Shown: positions 44,753-54,944, counted from the stretch's first letter. The stretch: DNA of 64,000 nucleotides from Polynucleobacter sp. MWH-Loch1C5 (GCF_018881775.1 NZ_JACVPR010000001.1:496001-560000); one strand, 5' to 3'. Notes: generated from the sequence alone by a model not told the origin. Translations and numbers: made by a program.

Positions 44753-45976
44753 TTATTCGTAGCGTAAAGCCTGGATAGGTTGCATCGCCGCAGCCTTTTT
44801 AGCTGGGTAGTAACCAAAGAAGATGCCAATGATGGCTGAGAATCCGACCGCTAGGATGATCGAGAAAACAGAGAGGTTCACACGCCATTCGGCTAACTCA
44901 GCCACCAGCCAAGTTCCCAAAGCCCCCAAGAGAATGCCCAATACACCGCCAATGGTCGATAATGTAATGGCTTCAACTAAGAACTGTTGCAAGATATCTT
45001 TAGAGCGTGCGCCTACGGCCATGCGTAAACCAATCTCTCGGGTTCTTTCAGTGACAGAGACCAACATGATATTCATGATCCCAATCCCGCCAACCAAAAG
45101 AGATACCGAGGCGACAGCTGCCAAGAGAATCGCCATGACTCGGCTTGCAGCTTCCTGAGCTTGCAAAATCTCCGTGAGGTTGCGCAATGAAAAGTCATCA
45201 GGGGTATTGGGCCCCAAGCGATGGCGTTGCCTTAAGAGTTCCCTGACTTTGTCTTCCGCGTCTTTCATATTCGCTTCAGCACGTGCTTTAACAAAGATAG
45301 AACTGACTCGCCCGATTCTGCCTTGTAGTGCACCGAATATTTTGTTGCGGGCGGTGGAGAGCGGAATGATGACGATGTCATCTTGATCCTGGCCCATGAG
45401 GCTTTGGCCTTTTTTCTCTAAAAGACCAATGACGGTAAATGGCACACCTCTGACACGAATGATTTGATCGACCGGGTCTGATTCACCAAAGAGTTCGCGC
45501 GCCACGGTTTGACCAATGATGGCGACCTTACCGGCACTCGAGATTTCACCGACCTCAAAAATACGGCCAGAGACTAAATTCCAGTCACGGGCTTCAAAGT
45601 ATTCAGGGGTGGCACCGACAATCGCTGCTAACCAGTTGGTATTGCCCCAAACGATTTGACCACTACCCCTTTGCGTAGGGGCTGCCACCTGAATCTCCGG
45701 AATCTCACTCATGATGGCCCAGGCATCTTCTTCGACCAAAGTCTGGGCCGTACCACTACCACCTCGTACACCGGCAGTGGTAGCCGAACCAGGCCACAGA
45801 ATCATAAGGTTAGAACCTAAGCCCGCGATTTGTTCTTTGACTCTGAGTTGCGCACCACTACCCACAGCAATCATGACAATCACAGCAGCTACACCAATGA
45901 TGATGCCTAGCATCGTAAGTGCCGAGCGTAATTTATTGACCTTGAGCGCTTGCAAAGCAATGATGAAATTAATCAT
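44753..45976 (-). CDS. macB: MacB-type ABC transporter permease (split from its ATPase)
   Basis: A 407-residue permease starting at 45976, with CAGGAGTGC upstream; the frame is open 30 codons more but that part overlaps the ATPase gene's tail. A first helix (about 15–40) is followed by a large periplasmic MacB core domain and three helices near the C-terminus (VSLLVGGIGIMNIMLVSVTERTREIGLR). In E. coli the ATPase is fused; here the two are separate and overlap by eight bases. Exports macrolides, toxins or lipoproteins in known relatives. Confidence 0.9.
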   Translation of the reverse strand: MINFIIALQALKVNKLRSALTMLGIIIGVAAVIVMIAVGSGAQLRVKEQIAGLGSNLMILWPGSATTAGVRGGSGTAQTLVEEDAWAIMSEIPEIQVAAPTQRGSGQIVWGNTNWLAAIVGATPEYFEARDWNLVSGRIFEVGEISSAGKVAIIGQTVARELFGESDPVDQIIRVRGVPFTVIGLLEKKGQSLMGQDQDDIVIIPLSTARNKIFGALQGRIGRVSSIFVKARAEANMKDAEDKVRELLRQRHRLGPNTPDDFSLRNLTEILQAQEAASRVMAILLAAVASVSLLVGGIGIMNIMLVSVTERTREIGLRMAVGARSKDILQQFLVEAITLSTIGGVLGILLGALGTWLVAELAEWRVNLSVFSIILAVGFSAIIGIFFGYYPAKKAAAMQPIQALRYE

Positions 45977-46847
45977 GCTGCACTCCTGGCTGTGCTTCTG
46001 ACTTCGCTCCTGACTTCGCTCCTGACTGCGCTTCTGAATGTATAGGCTCTTTTGCAGAACGATCATTCAAAGGTGGGTTGATTTGATCACTAATGACCTG
46101 TCCATCTTTGAAAGTGATCGTGCGTCTGGCATAAGCGGCTACATCGGCCTCATGGGTGACCACAATCACGGTCATACCTTGGTGATTGAGTTCTGTGAGT
46201 AAGGCCATGACTTCGGCACTGGTTTTTGAATCCAATGCCCCTGTGGGCTCATCAGCCAGAATTAAATCAGGGTCATTAACTAAGGCTCTCGCAATCGCAA
46301 CGCGTTGTTGTTGCCCACCGGAGAGCTGGGCAGGTGTGTTGCACAAACGCTCCCCAAGACCGACTTGCTCTAGGCGCATTTTGGCGTGCGCCAAACGCTC
46401 TTCTTTGGTGGCGTAGCGTTTTTTGGTTTTGAGACTCTTAGTCTGGGTAGAGACCTGGGTAGGGGTCTGGGCAGAGGCTTGAGTATCTTTTGCAAGCTCG
46501 AGCTCTCGGGCATAGAGCAAAGGCATCGCAACGTTTTCTAGTGCCGAGGTTCTCGCTAAGAGATTGAATTGCTGAAAGACAAAACCGATACGGCGATTGC
46601 GCAAATCAGCGAGCTCATCAGCTGTGAGCTCTGCCACATTTTCACCAGCCAGATGGTAAGTGCCACTCGTCGGCAAATCTAAACACCCAATCATGTTCAT
46701 GAAGGTCGATTTGCCAGAACCTGAAGCCCCGACAATCGCAACAAACTCACCATCATCGATCTTGATGCTCACACCATTCAGAGCATTGACGACTTGCTCA
46801 CCCACACCATAGGTCTTGATGAGCTCACGGGTATCAATCAAAGCCAT
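45969..46847 (-). CDS. MacB-type ABC transporter ATP-binding protein with an extra insertion
   Basis: A 292-residue ATPase: Walker A GASGSGKS (40–47), signature [15 protein letters not shown] (175–189), Walker [14 protein letters not shown]. Between the Q-loop region and the signature, residues 117–150 form a Gln/Thr/Ser-rich insertion (ending [10 protein letters not shown]) absent from typical MacB or LolD. The C-terminus is a degenerate repeat, [18 protein letters not shown], encoded by short imperfect DNA repeats. It follows the adaptor gene by 18 bases and overlaps the permease. Confidence 0.9.
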   Translation of the reverse strand: MALIDTRELIKTYGVGEQVVNALNGVSIKIDDGEFVAIVGASGSGKSTFMNMIGCLDLPTSGTYHLAGENVAELTADELADLRNRRIGFVFQQFNLLARTSALENVAMPLLYARELELAKDTQASAQTPTQVSTQTKSLKTKKRYATKEERLAHAKMRLEQVGLGERLCNTPAQLSGGQQQRVAIARALVNDPDLILADEPTGALDSKTSAEVMALLTELNHQGMTVIVVTHEADVAAYARRTITFKDGQVISDQINPPLNDRSAKEPIHSEAQSGAKSGAKSEAQPGVQHD

Positions 46848-46865
46848 GATGTATTTAGCTTTTGA

Positions 46866-48185
46866 TTAGAAGAGTCTAGGACCGGTTGGGCGAGTCGCAG
46901 GGGCTGGTGTTAAACCTACAATACCCACAATGACTTCTGTACCTGGTTTTAAGGTATCGATCTGGGTGGCTGAGTTATTGGTCGCATTATCCGCATCTAC
47001 TGGGAGGATTTCTGTCATGCCACCATCGGTTAAACCCACACGAATCGTTTTTTGTGCGGGCTTTTTACCAAGACCTTTTTCTTCTAAGACCCAGACTTTA
47101 CGAGTCATCACACGCTGTGCGCCAGCACCATAAGGTTTTCTGGGGCCAGTTTGAGATCCAGCTGCACGACCCGCGTTGGAGCCAGCGGCAGCACCAGGAG
47201 CATTCGCTTGTACACTGGGTGAGCTGGTAGCAACGCCCATTTGCTTAGCGATGTCATCGGGCATCTTAAAACGCAAGGCGGCATTGGCGACTTTGACGAC
47301 CTGATCTTTTTTCTCGGTAATGATGTTGGTATTGGCAGTCATGCCAGGCAAAAGTTTGAGATCTTGGTTTTCCGCGGTGAGCAATACGGTATAGGTAATG
47401 ACGTTTTGCACATTAATCGGTGCTTTACGAATTTGTTTGACCTTGCTTTGAAATACTCTGCCTGGGAAAGCATCGACCGTGAAAGTCGCGTTCATGCCTT
47501 CAGTAATTCGCCCGACATCAGATTCATCAATGGCGGTCTCAACCTGCATATCTGCCAAATTTTGCGCAATGATGAATAACTCAGGGGCTTGTAAGCTCGC
47601 GGCGACAGTTTGACCCCGCTCGACACTGCGCTTAACCACCACGCCATCGACCGGTGCCCGAATGACCGTGTCATCCAATGCTTTTTTTGCCATATCCATG
47701 GCCGCCTTAGCACTCTTATAAGCACTCAAAGTTTGATCAAAAGCCGCTGGCGAAACAAAGTTCTTTTCTATGAGTTTTTTATTGTTCTCATGATTGCGTC
47801 TTGCCAAGATGTAATTGGCCTCCGCTTGTTCAAAACGGGCCTGCCACTCACGAGGGTCGATGCGAGCAATGACTTGGCCTTTTTTAACGACATCATTAAA
47901 GTCGACATAGATGTCAGAGACCATGCCTGAGACTTGTGTACCGACTTGTACTGACTTCACCGGGTTCAGAGTACCACTAGCACTAATAGTGACTGTGAGA
48001 GGCCCTTCTTCTATTTTGACGGTTCTGAATTCTGGATCATCGAGCCCTAAGAGTTGGCTCGTGAATTTCCAGATGAAAAAAATGGTCATTAGTGCCACTA
48101 GGGCTATTAAGCTGCGCTTGAACCATTTCTTTTGCCAATAACTCACTATGGCGCTGAAAATTGCCGTATTTTTATAAAAGCTCAA
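46866..48185 (-). CDS. macA: MacA-like periplasmic adaptor (HlyD family)
   Basis: Links the inner-membrane pump to TolC. From the TTG at 48185 (GGAG six bases upstream) the protein has 439 residues: a membrane anchor near residue 25–45, lipoyl halves (VGTQVSGMVSDIYVDFNDVVKKGQV and VIRAPVDGVVVKR), a coiled-coil hairpin, and beta-barrel domains. A Gly/Ala-rich segment (about 325–350) is extra. The frame is open 42 codons further up, with no good ribosome site. Followed by the split MacB genes; tolC lies just beyond the divergent pcm-like gene. Confidence 0.88.
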   Translation of the reverse strand: MSFYKNTAIFSAIVSYWQKKWFKRSLIALVALMTIFFIWKFTSQLLGLDDPEFRTVKIEEGPLTVTISASGTLNPVKSVQVGTQVSGMVSDIYVDFNDVVKKGQVIARIDPREWQARFEQAEANYILARRNHENNKKLIEKNFVSPAAFDQTLSAYKSAKAAMDMAKKALDDTVIRAPVDGVVVKRSVERGQTVAASLQAPELFIIAQNLADMQVETAIDESDVGRITEGMNATFTVDAFPGRVFQSKVKQIRKAPINVQNVITYTVLLTAENQDLKLLPGMTANTNIITEKKDQVVKVANAALRFKMPDDIAKQMGVATSSPSVQANAPGAAAGSNAGRAAGSQTGPRKPYGAGAQRVMTRKVWVLEEKGLGKKPAQKTIRVGLTDGGMTEILPVDADNATNNSATQIDTLKPGTEVIVGIVGLTPAPATRPTGPRLF

Positions 48186-48313
48186 GCCTGTCTCCAAAAC
48201 TGTTTGTGATTCTATGAGTAGATTACACCAGTCATTTAAAATGTGCTTATTGCACAGCGCTTGTGTAAAGGTTTTTTGGCTAACTTCAATCAAATAGATT
48301 ATTAAGAACAATC

Positions 48314-49048
48314 ATGAGTCAATCTATGAATACCCCTCAATCTTCAGCTCACACCTCAGTCCACCCCACAGCTCATTCTTCCATCGATTTTGAAGCATTA
48401 CGCTATAAGCTCATTGAGCAGCAAATTCGTCCTTGGAACGTGTCTGATGCAGAGGTGTTGCAAACCCTGCGGGATGTCCCTCGGGAAAATTACGTATCAG
48501 ACTCCATGAAGACCTTGGCCTTTACTGATACCCAATTACCCCTGCCAGGCGCCAGCCAAGCGAGTCAGGTGATGTTCGAGCCGAAGATGGAGGCCAGAAT
48601 CCTGCAAACGATTAAGCCACGCTACAAAGATCGGGTTTTAGAGATTGGCACGGGTTCAGGCTATATGGCGGCTCTTTTGGCGGCTTTTGCCGATCAGGTC
48701 GAGAGTGTTGAAATCGACCCCAAGATGGTGTCTTTGGCCGAAGGGAACTTGGCTAAAAATCTAATCAAGAATGTCAGAGTCTGCCAAGGAGATGGCTATA
48801 CCGGTTGGGGCACACAAACCTATGATGTGATTTGTATCTCTGGCAGTATGCCAAGCTTGCCTGATGGCCTCAAACTGCAATTAGCAGTCGGTGGCAAGCT
48901 CTTTGTGATTTTGGGTCAAGCACCTGTGATGCGTGCCACCCTGATTGAGCGTATTGAGCCGAGTTATTTCAAGGAGACGGCTCTGTTTGAAACATTAACC
49001 CCTAGCTTGCAATCACCGAAGGTCAAAATCGAGAGTTTTGCTTTTTAA
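48314..49048 (+). CDS. Protein-L-isoaspartate O-methyltransferase family protein
   Basis: A 244-residue SAM-dependent protein of the PCMT family, with YKLIEQQIRPWNVSD, RENYVSDS and the SAM motif VLEIGTGSGYMAALLA. Residues 1–25 are a low-complexity Ser/His/Thr-rich stretch. The usual PCMT glycine-rich and threonine active-site segments are only partly kept, so repair activity is not certain. It is upstream of tolC, an order common in Burkholderiales. Confidence 0.82.
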   Translation: MSQSMNTPQSSAHTSVHPTAHSSIDFEALRYKLIEQQIRPWNVSDAEVLQTLRDVPRENYVSDSMKTLAFTDTQLPLPGASQASQVMFEPKMEARILQTIKPRYKDRVLEIGTGSGYMAALLAAFADQVESVEIDPKMVSLAEGNLAKNLIKNVRVCQGDGYTGWGTQTYDVICISGSMPSLPDGLKLQLAVGGKLFVILGQAPVMRATLIERIEPSYFKETALFETLTPSLQSPKVKIESFAF

Positions 49049-49203
49049 GGTCCAGATACCCACTACTTTAGGCATCTGAATCCCTACCGAGTTGACAGCA
49101 AGTCAAAGTTCTTTGCCTGCTTGATCCTCGGGTGAAATAAAGCAAAGTCATGCACTTTGGTGCAAAATGGGCTTTTGGCCAATTGAATAAGATCGATACG
49201 AGC

Positions 49204-50772
49204 ATGCAGACTGGTAAACCTTTCAAAAAACAACCCTTGGTTTTGGCTATTGGGGTAGCTATTGCATTGATGAGTGGCGCTCATGCTCAAGCACCAGCGT
49301 CTGCGACGGTTTCTGATGTACCCCCACCTGTTTCTGCCGCCAGCATTGCAGCGAGCGTTGCTGCAGATAAGGCCAAAAAGTCTGAGATAGTCGCTTCAAA
49401 TAATGATCTCTTGAGTCTCTATCAAGAGGCGGCCAACAATGATCCTGTGTTTTTATCAGCCCGTTATGCCTATGACGCCGGTCGTGAAAAGCGTTGGCAG
49501 GGTTTTGCTGGCTTGTTACCACAAGTTGTAGCCACAGGTAATGAAACCCAAAATGACTTCACAAGACGCGGCAATACTGAAACTCGCTTTATGTCTCGTG
49601 GTTGGGCAGTCCGTCTGACTCAACCACTCTTTAGTTGGGATAAGTGGGAAACTGCGCGCCAAGGATTTATCAGCTCTGACATTGCTGCTGCTCAATACGC
49701 GGCCGCTGAACAAGATTTAGTGATTCGGGTGACCGAAGCTTATTTCAATGTCTTGAATGCGCAAGACACTCTGAATCTGGCTCGCAATAAGAAGGCTTTG
49801 ATTGCCGAGCAATTAGAACAGGCCAAGCGTAATTTTGAAGTAGGTACAGCCACCATTACCGATACCCATGAAGCGCAGTCACGTTTTGATTTAGTCGTTG
49901 CTCAAGAAATTGCCGCACAAGCGGATCTAACAATCAAGCGTGGCGCTCTCGAACAAATTGTGGGCAAACCCATTGGTGAACTCAAGAGTTTGGCTCCAGA
50001 GGCGAAGATTAGTCTCGTGGTCAATGAAGATCCTAAGACAGCCCGTAGCAAATTAGCGAATAAGAGCAAGAAAAAAACGACAGTTACTCAAGAAGCCTCA
50101 AAGAATATTGATGTCAATGCAGTGATAGGCGTAGCTCCTACTCAGTCGATGAATGATTGGGTTTCTCAAGCTGAAGATGTGAGCTACAGTGTTGTGGCGA
50201 GCAAACTGAGCTATGAAGTTGCTAAACGTGAAACCTCTAAGTCCGTGGGCGGTCATTTACCGAGCGTTGAACTTGTCGGTCAACGCAGTTATACCGATAG
50301 CGAAAGCTTTAATGCGCTTACGAGCGGCACACTACCCATACAGTCGTTCTCTACACAAGGTATTGTTCAATTAACGGTACCTATTTTTTCAAGTGGCTAT
50401 ACCCAATCCGTGGTTCGTGAAAAAGCTGCCCTAGAAAAGAAAGCTCTATCTGACTATCAAAATACCCGTCGCTCCATCGCTCAAGCAACTCGTCAAGCGT
50501 TCTTGGGCTTTAATCAGGGCTTAGCCCAAGTGAAAGCTTACGAAGCCGCTGAGATTTCAGCAATGAGTGCTTTGGAATCCAATAAGCTAGGTTATGAAGT
50601 GGGTGTGCGTATCAATATTGATGTCTTGAATGCGCAAGACACTTTATTTACAACCCGTCGTGATTTAGCCAAAGCACGCTATGACACCATCTTGAATGGT
50701 CTTCGCTTAAAAGCTCAAGCGGCTGTTTTAAGTAGTGAAGATCTTCAGGCGGTGAACGCGCTATTGAAGTAG
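49204..50772 (+). CDS. tolC: TolC-family outer-membrane efflux channel
   Basis: A 522-residue channel with a Sec signal (cleavage after AHA, about residue 29), a Ser/Ala/Pro-rich spacer, and the two TolC repeats rich in long helices (LSLYQEAANNDPVFLSARYAYDA; FEVGTATITDTHEAQSRFD; VGVRINIDVLNAQDTLFTTRRDL). An insertion of about 30 basic residues (KLANKSKKKTTVTQ, about 280–310) splits the first repeat. Start chosen at 49204, as the signal peptide begins there; the frame is open 18 codons earlier. Completes the MacAB tripartite exporter. Confidence 0.92.
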   Translation: MQTGKPFKKQPLVLAIGVAIALMSGAHAQAPASATVSDVPPPVSAASIAASVAADKAKKSEIVASNNDLLSLYQEAANNDPVFLSARYAYDAGREKRWQGFAGLLPQVVATGNETQNDFTRRGNTETRFMSRGWAVRLTQPLFSWDKWETARQGFISSDIAAAQYAAAEQDLVIRVTEAYFNVLNAQDTLNLARNKKALIAEQLEQAKRNFEVGTATITDTHEAQSRFDLVVAQEIAAQADLTIKRGALEQIVGKPIGELKSLAPEAKISLVVNEDPKTARSKLANKSKKKTTVTQEASKNIDVNAVIGVAPTQSMNDWVSQAEDVSYSVVASKLSYEVAKRETSKSVGGHLPSVELVGQRSYTDSESFNALTSGTLPIQSFSTQGIVQLTVPIFSSGYTQSVVREKAALEKKALSDYQNTRRSIAQATRQAFLGFNQGLAQVKAYEAAEISAMSALESNKLGYEVGVRINIDVLNAQDTLFTTRRDLAKARYDTILNGLRLKAQAAVLSSEDLQAVNALLK

Positions 50773-50863
50773 CTCTAACGAACCACGGCTTTGTAGTGAG
50801 TAAGTGATCTTTGATTATTTGAATAGAAGTTATAGCTTTTTTGATAGACCTATCAGCTTATTC

Positions 50864-51922
50864 TTAGTCGATTAGCTTATTGATAGCCTGACGAACTTCT
50901 TCGATACTGGGTGGTGCCTGGGTATCGCCCAAATTAATGACTTGCTCTGACCAATATCCTTCGGTTTTCCAGCGCGGTGAATCACAATAGAGTTCAATGG
51001 TTGGGCAATTGAGTATGGCCGCTAGATGAGTGAGTCCTGTATCTACGCCAATCGTGAGTTTTGCGTTCGCCACCAAATAAAAAGCGGTGCTGATACTAAA
51101 GCTACCCGGAACAATCGCTTGAGGTATTTGCTTAGCTAATTGAGCGCTGATGATTTTTTCCTCTGGATTACCCCAGGGCAACACTACCTGCATACCTCTA
51201 TCAGATAACTCTTTACCAATCACAGCCCAGCTCTCATTACTCCAACGCTTAGCTTTTCTTGCGGTTGAATGAAAACATAAGACATAAGGTTTATGAATAT
51301 CAAAGCCTAGCTGATCGATCGATAAATCTTTATTGGCACCAATCTGAGATTGAAGACTGGCTTGATAAGTATTTGGATAGAACTGTGGCGGTGCTTGAGT
51401 TCTATCAGGGTGTGGTGTGTCAGAAGCGGCGGCCGCTAAGTAGCGAGAGCGATCTACGGCATGGCAACGAAAAGGCACTTGTATTGATTCGGTATAGAAC
51501 TTACGTGCCAATGGCTCATAGCCCGAATACTCAGTTTGATTAGCTAGTCCAATGATACGAGCATTGGTTGATTTATTAGCTAAGTAAGTCACATAGGCTG
51601 ACTTGATCAAACCTTGGGTTTCAATAATGAGATCGTATTGAACTTCTTGAAGTTCTTTTTTGAAGGTCAGAAATTCTTGGATGGAATGAACAAACTCACC
51701 TCTTTTAAGAGATTTTTTCCAGCGTCTGAAAGCTATGGGTATAACACGATCGATCCCTGTGAATGAGCCAGTGGTTTTTAAAGGATCGAGCAATGAGGCA
51801 TAACCCTCCTCCACCACCCAATCAATTTGGCCATTGGGGTATTGCTTACGTAGATCCCAAACGATGGGAAGGTTATGTAAGACGTCGCCTAAGGATGAGA
51901 GTTTGACAAGGAGAATTTTCAA
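50864..51922 (-). CDS. waaC: Lipopolysaccharide heptosyltransferase I
   Basis: Adds the first heptose to KDO2-lipid A. The 352-residue GT9 enzyme has an N-terminal KILLVKLSSLGDVLHNLP and a C-terminal nucleotide-sugar site with GVDTGLTHLAAILNCPTIELY and the catalytic-region PWGNPEE. It overlaps galE by one base gap, so the two are probably co-transcribed. Confidence 0.93.
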   Translation of the reverse strand: MKILLVKLSSLGDVLHNLPIVWDLRKQYPNGQIDWVVEEGYASLLDPLKTTGSFTGIDRVIPIAFRRWKKSLKRGEFVHSIQEFLTFKKELQEVQYDLIIETQGLIKSAYVTYLANKSTNARIIGLANQTEYSGYEPLARKFYTESIQVPFRCHAVDRSRYLAAAASDTPHPDRTQAPPQFYPNTYQASLQSQIGANKDLSIDQLGFDIHKPYVLCFHSTARKAKRWSNESWAVIGKELSDRGMQVVLPWGNPEEKIISAQLAKQIPQAIVPGSFSISTAFYLVANAKLTIGVDTGLTHLAAILNCPTIELYCDSPRWKTEGYWSEQVINLGDTQAPPSIEEVRQAINKLID

Positions 51923-52930
51923 TTAAGACTCGTACCCATTAGGATTTTTAGACTGCCAACGCCAAGCGTCGAGACACATTTGATCAATAGAGCGTTTGGT
52001 TTTCCAGTTCAATAATTGATGAGTCAGAGTAACATCAGCGTAACATTCTGCAATATCACCCGCTCTGCGATCGACCACCCTATATGGAATCTTTCTACCA
52101 GAAGCTATCTCAAAAGCGGATAGGAGTTGCAATACAGAAGTACCTTGCCCCACACCTAAGTTAACGGTGATTGACTGTTGTTTTTCAGCCAGATACTGGA
52201 GAGCTACCACATGACCCTCTGCCAGATCCATCACATGAATATAGTCTCTAACACCTGTCCCATCAATGGTTGGCCAATCTCCGCCATATACAGATAAATA
52301 GTCACGCTTACCTACTGCTACCTGGCTTATATAAGGCATCAGGTTATTAGGAATTCCTCTAGGGTCTTCACCAATCATGCCCGATTCGTGAGCCCCAACA
52401 GGATTGAAGTATCTTAGGTAAGCCACCTTAAGTGCTGGATAAGCCATCTCAAAATCTCTTAAGATTTGCTCCGACATTACCTTCGACCAGCCATAAGGAC
52501 TGCCTGATCCTAAGCGCATATTTTCCTGATAGGGAACGGGATTTTCAGGATGATAGACCGTAGCTGAGGAGCTAAATACAAATTGATGAACCCCGTGACT
52601 CCGACAGAGCTTAAGCAAGTTTAGTAACCCCAGTAGATTATTTTGGTAATACTCCACAGGCTTTTGCACTGACTCACCTACGGCTTTGAGTGCTGCAAAA
52701 TGAATCACTGCAGTAATGGGATACTTTTCAAATACATCAAGCAAATTTGGATTACCCACATCAAGCTCATGAAAAATGGGTTCCATTTGAGTCAATGACT
52801 TGATGCGTTTTAGTACGAGCGGGTTAGAGTTAGAGAAGTTATCAACGCCTACCACTTTGTAGCCGCGCGCGAGTAGCTCAACCCATGTATGTGAGCCAAT
52901 ATAGCCTGTAGCACCAGTGAGTAATATCAT
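51923..52930 (-). CDS. galE: UDP-glucose 4-epimerase
   Basis: Interconverts UDP-glucose and UDP-galactose. The 335-residue SDR has the NAD site LLTGATGYIGSHTWVEL, VIHFAALKAVGESVQKP, the catalytic SSATVYHP and YGWSKVMSEQ (Y-x3-K), and GTGVRDYIHVMDLAEGHV. Divergent from the glycosyltransferase 25 gene. A truncated second galE is at 58.4 kb. Confidence 0.96.
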   Translation of the reverse strand: MILLTGATGYIGSHTWVELLARGYKVVGVDNFSNSNPLVLKRIKSLTQMEPIFHELDVGNPNLLDVFEKYPITAVIHFAALKAVGESVQKPVEYYQNNLLGLLNLLKLCRSHGVHQFVFSSSATVYHPENPVPYQENMRLGSGSPYGWSKVMSEQILRDFEMAYPALKVAYLRYFNPVGAHESGMIGEDPRGIPNNLMPYISQVAVGKRDYLSVYGGDWPTIDGTGVRDYIHVMDLAEGHVVALQYLAEKQQSITVNLGVGQGTSVLQLLSAFEIASGRKIPYRVVDRRAGDIAECYADVTLTHQLLNWKTKRSIDQMCLDAWRWQSKNPNGYES

Positions 52931-52949
52931 TCTGCAATAATACAGAATT

Positions 52950-53715
52950 ATGAGTCAAAATCCCCAACTAAGCGTAGATGCCGTCTATGTCCTTTCAGTT
53001 AAGAAATTTAAGGACAGAATTGAACATATTGCAAATGAAACTAGAAGAGTCGGTATTAATTTTGAGTTCATCTTTACACATGATGCCGATGAAATTGATC
53101 CAGATGTTGATAAACATTTTTTCGGCGATTGCCCAATACTGGCTAAACCACAGCGATCACTTGTACTAAAACACATTGAGGCATGGAAATACTGTGTGGA
53201 CAGAGGCCACAAGAGAATCTTAGTCCTCGAAGATGATGTTATTTTTCATGATTCGTTCATAAGTAAAATGGGAAAACTCTGTGTGGATCTAGATCCCATA
53301 TCAAGCTATCTCGTGTATCTAGGTGGAGCTGATACGAAAGTACCTCCCGAATATTTTCTTGCTACTGGACTCATTATTAAAAATCCGATAGCTACTACGG
53401 ATGGATACATCACTGATTACTCAGCATGTAAAAAAAAGATTAAACTGGATTCATGAAAATAAGATCAACCTACCATCGGATCACTTACTCAAAAAAATTG
53501 ATCCGATGCTCGACATAGATCAATATTGGTCCACTGAGCCACTTGTGGAACAAGGTAGTGTTTTTGGATTATTTAGCACCACTTTAGATAGCAATCGTAA
53601 AAGAAAATCTAGTTTTCATAATTTACTTAGATATAAATTCAAAATATTGACTAGAAGAGTGCTACCAAAAATCTACTATAAATCTATCGTCATACTTGGG
53701 CTCTACAAAAAATGA
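52950..53715 (+). pseudogene. Glycosyltransferase family 25 (LPS), frameshifted in an A8 tract
   Basis: The first 160 codons encode a GT25 N-terminal part (AVYVLSVKKFKDRIEHI; catalytic LEDDVIF near residue 92). At 53430–53437 there are eight A residues; reading through gives a stop after 168 codons. Removing one A joins it to the rest of the family sequence (KKRLNWIHENKINLPSDHL, EPLVEQGSVFGLF, LDSNRKRKSS), for 254 residues. So the gene is off by one base as read. It may be a phase-variable switch, a transcriptional-slippage gene, a dead gene or an assembly error. It is four bases into the ligase gene. Confidence 0.88.
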
Positions 53716-54944
53716 ATATCAATACATTTAAACTTGGTCAATGGTCCATTACAGCCTGTCTCGTCAGCATTGCAGTCTCCCCACCACTAGCTAACCTATT
53801 CTTTTTCATCGCTTTATTACCTGTATTGGTATTAGGCCAAGCAAGATCTAATCTAGTTAGTTTTTTTAAATCTCAAATTGGTAAGGTATTTCTGATTTTT
53901 ATAGCAGTTCTTATTTCAGGCTTAATCTATGGCATTGAAGAGAAAAAGATGATTCTGAGTGAATTATGGGGCTGGAGAAAGATACTTTGCATACCCTTAG
54001 CAGCTTCATTTTTCATGAATCAAATTGAGGCGCAAAGGAAACTCTTACTTACTTACCTGTTGTCAATGGGATTTTTTTCAGCATACTCATTCCTCACCTA
54101 CTTTTATCCTGATTTAGCAATCAGCAAACTCTATGGACCAGGAATTATTGCTAGAAATCATGTGACTCAGGGCATGATGTTTGCCTTTGGCACGCTGATT
54201 GGACTATATCTAGCCTTAGAAAAATTTAAAGTCGATACAAAAAAATCCATTTTATTTTTTTTGGTAACAATCGCCTTATGTCTTAACGTTATATTCATTG
54301 CAACAGGAAGAAGTGGTTATATTGCACTATTCATCTCACTTCTGTTGTTAATGTATTTGATGGGTTGGTTTGGCTTTAAAAATAAAAGCTGGGGCAAAGG
54401 CACACTAGTAATCTCGATACTCAGTTTAATAATGCTCATATCCCCTGCTGCTAATGAAAGATTGAAGTTGATACATACTGAGCTTCAATCAGGTATCTCT
54501 AAAGATGAATCTACATCTATCGGCTTAAGACTGACCTTTTGGCGTAATACTATTGAGATGCTTCCGGACCAGGTAATTTTTGGCACGGGAACCGGGGGCT
54601 TTAGTAAAGCCTACAAAACACATCTACTTCAGAAATACGGTAACCTGACACAGGATCAAACTCTTACTGTAGATCCACATAACCAGTATCTAAAGTTGCT
54701 GATTGAGCACGGCATTATAGGTTTGATTGTATTTTTGTTACTACTCACAAAACTAATACAAAATGGAACAAAATTTCAGCTAGCAAAATTAGTAGGCATT
54801 CCAATACTCACTTCTGTTGCAGTAACAAGTTTATTTAACTCACACTTCTCCACTTTCAACGAAGGAATGCTGGTTTATTTATTCTGCGGTATATTACTCG
54901 TCAGTCAAAATTTTGGTGTATCTAGCCAAGTTAAACCATGCTGA
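53712..54944 (+). CDS. waaL: O-antigen ligase family protein (WaaL/Wzy_C)
   Basis: A 410-residue membrane protein with about ten to twelve helices and a periplasmic loop between late helices containing GLRLTFWRNTIEM and the family's histidine in VDPHNQYLKLLIEHGIIGL. It would attach O-polysaccharide to the lipid A core. Its ATG overlaps the stop of the glycosyltransferase frame. Codon use is AT-rich compared with the tol and rib genes. Its 3' end overlaps the convergent rfbC by 40 bases. Confidence 0.87.
   Translation: MNINTFKLGQWSITACLVSIAVSPPLANLFFFIALLPVLVLGQARSNLVSFFKSQIGKVFLIFIAVLISGLIYGIEEKKMILSELWGWRKILCIPLAASFFMNQIEAQRKLLLTYLLSMGFFSAYSFLTYFYPDLAISKLYGPGIIARNHVTQGMMFAFGTLIGLYLALEKFKVDTKKSILFFLVTIALCLNVIFIATGRSGYIALFISLLLLMYLMGWFGFKNKSWGKGTLVISILSLIMLISPAANERLKLIHTELQSGISKDESTSIGLRLTFWRNTIEMLPDQVIFGTGTGGFSKAYKTHLLQKYGNLTQDQTLTVDPHNQYLKLLIEHGIIGLIVFLLLLTKLIQNGTKFQLAKLVGIPILTSVAVTSLFNSHFSTFNEGMLVYLFCGILLVSQNFGVSSQVKPC

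Noticed and set aside
53401-53715. Second half of the glycosyltransferase as an independent 104-codon gene
   Set aside because: Its sequence continues the GT25 family exactly after the A8 tract, and its ATG lacks a ribosome site; it is part of one frameshifted gene.
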